A stretch of DNA of 64,000 bases. Origin: Holophagaceae bacterium (lineage in GTDB: Bacteria; Acidobacteriota; Holophagae; Holophagales; Holophagaceae). Position numbers and translations under genes: made by a program. Position 1 is the first letter of the stretch. Every line of letters starts with the position of its first letter. Positions 59,357 through 64,000 of this stretch are shown here, in pieces. Where the stretch lies: NCBI GenBank assembly GCA_025361125.1, contig JANYBM010000115.1, forward strand, positions 20,967 through 84,966, in the 5' to 3' direction. A model generated the notes under the pieces. It did no database searches, was not told where the DNA came from, and was given only the letters and a program-made list of their open reading frames with translations.

Positions 59357-60025
59357 CTAATTATGCTCAGCCCCACCATCGGCGTAGACCAGGGCCAGCT
59401 CGTTCCACATGCGCTCTTCCTTGGGCTTGGCTTCGACGGTGTGCAGGGCCCATTCAGCGGCAAGATCCACCTTACCGTTGCGGACCGCGGCGCGGGTGAA
59501 TTCAGCGCAATTCTGCCAGTCCTTCGGATCCAGGATCCAGGCGCGCTTCATGAGTTCCACAGCCTTGTCGGTCATCGCGGCATCCAGCAAATTCACCGCG
59601 GCCTTGGAAAAGGCATTTTTCGCTTTGGGATCCATGATGACCATCTTGTCCAGAGCCGCCACGGCCTCAGCCTTGAATCCATTCTTAAGCCAGGCGTAGG
59701 CGATGAGGCGGTGGGTTTCTCCGTCCTTCGCGTCATCGATCAGCGCCGCCGCGAAGGCTTCCTCGGCCTTGGCCCGGTTGCCGCTTGCCAGGTAGGCCCG
59801 GCCATACTCCGCGAGCAGACGGCTGTCTTTGGGTTTGATGGCCCGGGCGCGATCGGCGCATCCGGCCATCACGGTGCGGGGATCACCCTTGAAGAAGGTC
59901 TGGTCGACGCCAGCGGGGGCCTGGGCCATGAGGGGTGCCGCGAGCATTAGGATGGCCAAATTGCGCATGATGACTCCTGGAACCAGTGGGATTCTGGCTA
60001 TTCTGGCACGGGCCCAAAGAGTCAA
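59357..60025 (-). CDS. Secreted TPR-like protein (paralogue B)
   Basis: [40 protein letters not shown]..., alignable to paralogue A. Confidence 0.65.
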   Translation of the reverse strand: MTLWARARIARIPLVPGVIMRNLAILMLAAPLMAQAPAGVDQTFFKGDPRTVMAGCADRARAIKPKDSRLLAEYGRAYLASGNRAKAEEAFAAALIDDAKDGETHRLIAYAWLKNGFKAEAVAALDKMVIMDPKAKNAFSKAAVNLLDAAMTDKAVELMKRAWILDPKDWQNCAEFTRAAVRNGKVDLAAEWALHTVEAKPKEERMWNELALVYADGGAEHN

Positions 60026-61560
60026 AGCGGAATGTTTCCATGCTTCTTGGGCGGCGTCGTATCGCGCTTGGTGTCTAGCAGGGCCAAGGCACGAACAAGT
60101 TTTTTCCGGGTCTCGCGGGGCAGGATGACTTCGTCCACGAATCCGAATTCCGCGGCGATATACGGATTGGCGAACTTCTCGTTGTAGTCGGCGATGAGCT
60201 CTGCCCGCTTGGCCACCGGATCCGCTGCACCTGCTACGGCTTTGCCATGGAGGACGTTCACCGCGCCTTCGGCGCCCATGACCGCGATTTCCGCGGTGGG
60301 ATACGCGAAATTGAAATCCGTGCGGATGTGCTTGGAGGCCATCACACAGTAGGCCCCGCCGTAGGCCTTGCGGGTGATGATCGTGATCTTTGGAACTGTG
60401 GCTTCACAGAAAGCGAACAGCAGCTTGGCTCCGTGGCGGATGATGCCTCCGTGTTCCTGGTTCACGCCAGGCAGGAAGCCTGGGACATCTTCAAAAGTGA
60501 TGATGGGGATGTTGAAGGCATCGCAGAAGCGCACGAAGCGGGCGCCTTTCTCCGACGCCGAGATGTCGAGCACACCCGCCAGGAAGGCCGGCTGGTTGGC
60601 CACGATGCCCACGCTGCGGCCCTCGATGCGGGCAAAGCCGACCACAAGGTTGGGCGCAAAGGCTTCCTGCACTTCGAAAAAGTTTCCGTCGTCCACGGTG
60701 CCTTTGATGATGAGGCGGATGTCGTAGGGCTTGCCGGCATCATCCGGCACGATGCTGTCGAGGTCCGGATTCTCCAGCGGTTGGGCCACGCGCGGCGCTT
60801 TGCGGGGCGCTTCGCCCAAGTTGTTACTGGGCAGGAAGGAGAGCAATTCGCGGGTATGCGCGAGTGCCGCCAGGTCGCTGGGTTGCACGAAATGGGCGAC
60901 GCCGCTTCGCGCGCTGTGGGTGGTGGCGCCGCCCAGCTCTTCCTTCGTGACTTCCTCATGGGTGACGGCTTTGATGACATCAGGCCCCGTCACGAACATG
61001 TAGCTGGTCCCACGAACCATAGTGATGAAATCCGTGATGGCGGGGCTGTAGACCGCCCCCCCAGCGCAGGGTCCCATGATCAGCGAGATCTGCGGAATCA
61101 CACCGCTGGCGAGGGTGTTCCGCAGAAAAATATCCGCGTAGCCGCCCAAGGAGACCACGCCTTCCTGGATCCGAGCCCCGCCGCTGTCATTGAGGCCGAT
61201 GACTGGGCAGCCAATCTTCATCGCAAGGTCCATCACCTTGCAGATTTTTTTTGCATAGCCTTCGGACAGCGAGCCCCCGAACACCGTGAAGTCCTGCGCG
61301 AATAGCGCCACAGGACGACCGTCCACGCGCCCGAACCCCGTGATCACGCCGTCCCCGGGAATCTTTTCCAGGTCCGGTGTGCGGTGCACCATCAGCGCAT
61401 CCATCTCCTCGAAAGAGCCTTCGTCGAGAAAGGCCGCGATGCGTTCCCTGGCCGTGAGCTTACCGCCTTCATGTTGCTTTAAAACCCGCGCCGCGCCACC
61501 ACCCTCATGGGCAGCGGCGTGCTTGAACTTGAGGGTCTCGATTTTTTTCTCAAGCGTCAT
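60022..61560 (-). CDS. Acyl-CoA carboxylase carboxyltransferase (beta) subunit, PccB-like
   Basis: [86 protein letters not shown]. Confidence 0.93.
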   Translation of the reverse strand: MTLEKKIETLKFKHAAAHEGGGAARVLKQHEGGKLTARERIAAFLDEGSFEEMDALMVHRTPDLEKIPGDGVITGFGRVDGRPVALFAQDFTVFGGSLSEGYAKKICKVMDLAMKIGCPVIGLNDSGGARIQEGVVSLGGYADIFLRNTLASGVIPQISLIMGPCAGGAVYSPAITDFITMVRGTSYMFVTGPDVIKAVTHEEVTKEELGGATTHSARSGVAHFVQPSDLAALAHTRELLSFLPSNNLGEAPRKAPRVAQPLENPDLDSIVPDDAGKPYDIRLIIKGTVDDGNFFEVQEAFAPNLVVGFARIEGRSVGIVANQPAFLAGVLDISASEKGARFVRFCDAFNIPIITFEDVPGFLPGVNQEHGGIIRHGAKLLFAFCEATVPKITIITRKAYGGAYCVMASKHIRTDFNFAYPTAEIAVMGAEGAVNVLHGKAVAGAADPVAKRAELIADYNEKFANPYIAAEFGFVDEVILPRETRKKLVRALALLDTKRDTTPPKKHGNIPL

Positions 61561-61626
61561 GGGGGCTCCATTCGAAGCGGCTGGGCAATGCCAGTCGGCC
61601 CAGTTTAACCGGTGGTGGGAACTGGC

Positions 61627-62325
61627 TTACTTAATCGCCTGTTGGACCACAAAACGGGCAAACTTATCGGCCCACTTGTCCACTTTGTCTTCAAGGTTCG
61701 ACATTACCGAGGCACTCACCACCCGGTGGTGGATAGCCATAAGCAACTCGTGTGATTTGGGGTCCACAATCTTCATGTCCCAGGTCAGGGTGGCGCTACC
61801 CGCGCCCCACCCGATCATGAATTTGGCGGCCTTGCTGCCAGCATTGCAGTCCACCACACGACCCACCAACTCCAAGTCCCCCTCGGTCCGGCTCACCTTA
61901 GCCTTGCCGCTGAAAGCACCGGCCAAGGCACCGCGAATCTGGCTGGGCATAGCATCTGTCAGGGCCGTGGCTTTGGAATTATCTTTGCCATCTCTGCCCT
62001 TTTCCAGCATGACCACGTCATCCCAGTTTTTGAACGCGATGGTGCGGCCCGTCAGATTTACGCCCGGCTTGATCCAGTAAAAATCAATGTCTTCGCCCTT
62101 GGTGAAGGGAACCTTTTCTCCGAACCAAGCCATTTGAAGCAGTCCCTTATCCAGGGTCTCGGTGATCTCAGGCTTGGGAGCTGCCGCAACCGGCGCCGTG
62201 GCTGCAGTTGTAATGGGGGTGATGGTAGGGGCGGCAACAGGCACCGGCGCGGGTTCCACTTTGACATTTTCTTGAGCCACCAGGCCAAGGGAAAGCAAGG
62301 CCGCGAGCGCGACGGATAGACGCAT
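61627..62325 (-). CDS. Hypothetical secreted protein
   Basis: Signal peptide MRLSVALAALLSLGLVAQ, Pro/Ala linker, C-terminal domain of unknown function. Confidence 0.55.
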   Translation of the reverse strand: MRLSVALAALLSLGLVAQENVKVEPAPVPVAAPTITPITTAATAPVAAAPKPEITETLDKGLLQMAWFGEKVPFTKGEDIDFYWIKPGVNLTGRTIAFKNWDDVVMLEKGRDGKDNSKATALTDAMPSQIRGALAGAFSGKAKVSRTEGDLELVGRVVDCNAGSKAAKFMIGWGAGSATLTWDMKIVDPKSHELLMAIHHRVVSASVMSNLEDKVDKWADKFARFVVQQAIK

Positions 62326-62391
62326 GAAAACTCCAGAATAAAAAAGTGAAAATGAATTGAATAACGAAAACGAAGTGGGTTCTGAAAGGTA

Positions 62392-62898
62392 TCAAGGCTC
62401 TCCAGGGGTAACGCTCTTCACCCGCACCGCATCCGCGGGCAGGGGCTCGCCGCCCACGACGTGGAAATGCAGGTGGAACACGGATTGGCTGGCGTCCTTG
62501 CCGGTATTCACGATGATACGGAAACCCGAAGTCGCGATACCAGCTTCCCGAGCCACTTTTACGCAGACCGTGAGCAAGGCGCTACGTGTTTCCATAGGAA
62601 GCTGCTCAAGTTCCGTAAGGTTTGAGACATGCTGCTTGGGGATCACCAGCAGATGCACCTTTGCCCGGGGTTTGATGTCCCAAAAAGCCAACACATGGTC
62701 ATCTTCATAGACTTTTTTCGAGGGCGCCTTATCCGCAATGATTTTGCAGAAAATGCACTGGGGATTGGCATGGAATTCAGGATGCGCATCAACCCATGAA
62801 ACCGAAGTCGTTGGCAGCGGTGCTTGGGGTGGCGCCTGGACAGCTTGACCCAGCAGGGGCAGAGCAAGGAAAAGGGGAAGAAGAATGCGAACCTTCAT
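62392..62898 (-). CDS. HIT family hydrolase with predicted signal peptide
   Basis: [40 protein letters not shown]-terminus [22 protein letters not shown]. Confidence 0.85.
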   Translation of the reverse strand: MKVRILLPLFLALPLLGQAVQAPPQAPLPTTSVSWVDAHPEFHANPQCIFCKIIADKAPSKKVYEDDHVLAFWDIKPRAKVHLLVIPKQHVSNLTELEQLPMETRSALLTVCVKVAREAGIATSGFRIIVNTGKDASQSVFHLHFHVVGGEPLPADAVRVKSVTPGEP

Positions 62899-63542
62899 CG
62901 TCCGCCCTTTTTCCAGTCCGCCAGGAAGTTCTCAATTCCCTGGTCCGTGAGGGGATGCCTGAGCATCTGATCAAAAACCTTGGGCGGGATGGTGGCGATG
63001 TGCGCGCCTGCCAGCGCTGCGTCCGTGACGTGACGGGGGCCGCGGATGGACGCCGCCAGCACCTGCGTGTCCAATCCATAGTTGTCGAAGATCTGCACCA
63101 AATCCTCGATCAACTCCATCCCGATGTGATTGATGTCGTCGAGACGGCCTACGAAGGGTGAAACCATGGTCGCGCCCGCCTTGGCGGCCATTAGCCCTTG
63201 GGTCGCGCTGAAGCACAGCGTCACGTTGGTGTGGATGCCCTCTTGGCTGAAGGCATGGCAGGCCTTGAGCCCCTCGGCGGTTAACGGGACCTTCACCACC
63301 ACGTTTTTGTGGATCTTGGCGAGCTTACGGCCTTCCATGATCATCCCAGGAGCATCCGTGGCGATGACCTCCGCGGAAATGGGTCCGTCCACGATGCCGC
63401 AGATCTCTTGGATGATCGCCTCGAAGGGTTTGCCGCTTTCCTTGGCGATGAGGCTCGGATTGGTGGTGACCCCGTCCAGGATTCCCAGCTCATTGATGCG
63501 CTTGATGTCCGCGATGCTGGCGGTATCGACAAAAAATTTCAT
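62895..63542 (-). CDS. Transaldolase, TalC/FSA-type
   Basis: [58 protein letters not shown]. Confidence 0.92.
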   Translation of the reverse strand: MKFFVDTASIADIKRINELGILDGVTTNPSLIAKESGKPFEAIIQEICGIVDGPISAEVIATDAPGMIMEGRKLAKIHKNVVVKVPLTAEGLKACHAFSQEGIHTNVTLCFSATQGLMAAKAGATMVSPFVGRLDDINHIGMELIEDLVQIFDNYGLDTQVLAASIRGPRHVTDAALAGAHIATIPPKVFDQMLRHPLTDQGIENFLADWKKGGR

Positions 63543-63620
63543 AAAAACTCCAAATAACTCCGAGACGGAAGCTTTCATTGTCTCAGGGCCTGCGCCAAGC
63601 TCAAAGGAATGGAGTTCACG

Positions 63621-64000
63621 ATGACCCAAACGCCTCAAACGCCTCAATCCGAAATCACCGTCCTTGACAAAGGCTTTGTCCGACTGGTGGATGCCATGGG
63701 CTCGGACCTGTCCGTGGTGAATGCGGCGCGGGTGAGCTTTGGCAAGCGCAAGGATACGTTCGACGATGGCGACAAGAAGCTCATCAAGTATCTGGCGACC
63801 CACGAACACACCTCACCCTTCCGTCACGCCTACATGCAGTTCCATGTGAAGGCGCCGATCTTCGTGTTCAGGCAGTGGATGAAACATCAAATCGGGTGTT
63901 CCTGGAATGAAATCAGTGGCCGGTATGTGGAGTTCGCGGATGACGAGTTTTTCGTGCCCGCGAACTTCCGCCAACAGGCCAAGGTGAACAAGCAGGGCAG
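63621..64000 (+). CDS. thyX: FAD-dependent thymidylate synthase (partial, runs off window)
   Basis: Translation [43 protein letters not shown]...[45 protein letters not shown]. Confidence 0.93.
   Translation, partial: MTQTPQTPQSEITVLDKGFVRLVDAMGSDLSVVNAARVSFGKRKDTFDDGDKKLIKYLATHEHTSPFRHAYMQFHVKAPIFVFRQWMKHQIGCSWNEISGRYVEFADDEFFVPANFRQQAKVNKQG

Noticed and set aside
60247-61305. 352-aa plus-strand ORF
   Set aside because: Antisense to the acyl-CoA carboxylase beta subunit, which carries clear family motifs.
63850-63940. ThyX motif reads [19 protein letters not shown] instead of canonical RHRxxSxNExSxRY
   Set aside because: Surrounding residues fit ThyX well and motif variants are known in the family; not enough of the gene is in the window to argue for altered function.

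Overview
This 64 kb window is a gene-dense bacterial chromosome segment. Gene content and style suggest an Acidobacteriota/Holophagae-like organism, but that is inference only. I saw no rRNA, tRNA, transposase, prophage or CRISPR array. Most of it is core metabolism and housekeeping: Mur ligase, folC, accD, parAB, dapF, ftsB-like, eno, trpC, upp, rnc, class II DAHP synthase, MsbA-like ABC exporter, queA, lipA, acyl-CoA carboxylase beta subunit, transaldolase and thyX. Several accessory loci sit among these. The strongest observations are: (1) a complete transcription-attenuation leader upstream of the class II DAHP synthase, with leader peptide MNILRTSFYYFGFRTSARVGGGLN, an 11-bp terminator stem, and a G-run at the leader's 3' end that could act as antiterminator; (2) a DUF692/DUF2063 (MNIO-type) RiPP cluster with a secreted Cys-rich KCG-repeat precursor and a terminator-like hairpin between precursor and maturase genes; (3) a trpC ORF that continues into a histone-H1-like ([10 protein letters not shown])n tail with its own internal Shine-Dalgarno and ATG; (4) a substrate-binding/CxxC-domain protein interrupted by one in-frame TAG at a conserved position; (5) tandem KimA-like potassium transporters with a possible three-way-junction RNA upstream; (6) degenerate HisA and metallophosphoesterase homologues; (7) dispersed inverted repeats flanking a secreted-protein gene. 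All family calls come from reading the translations; no database search was run.
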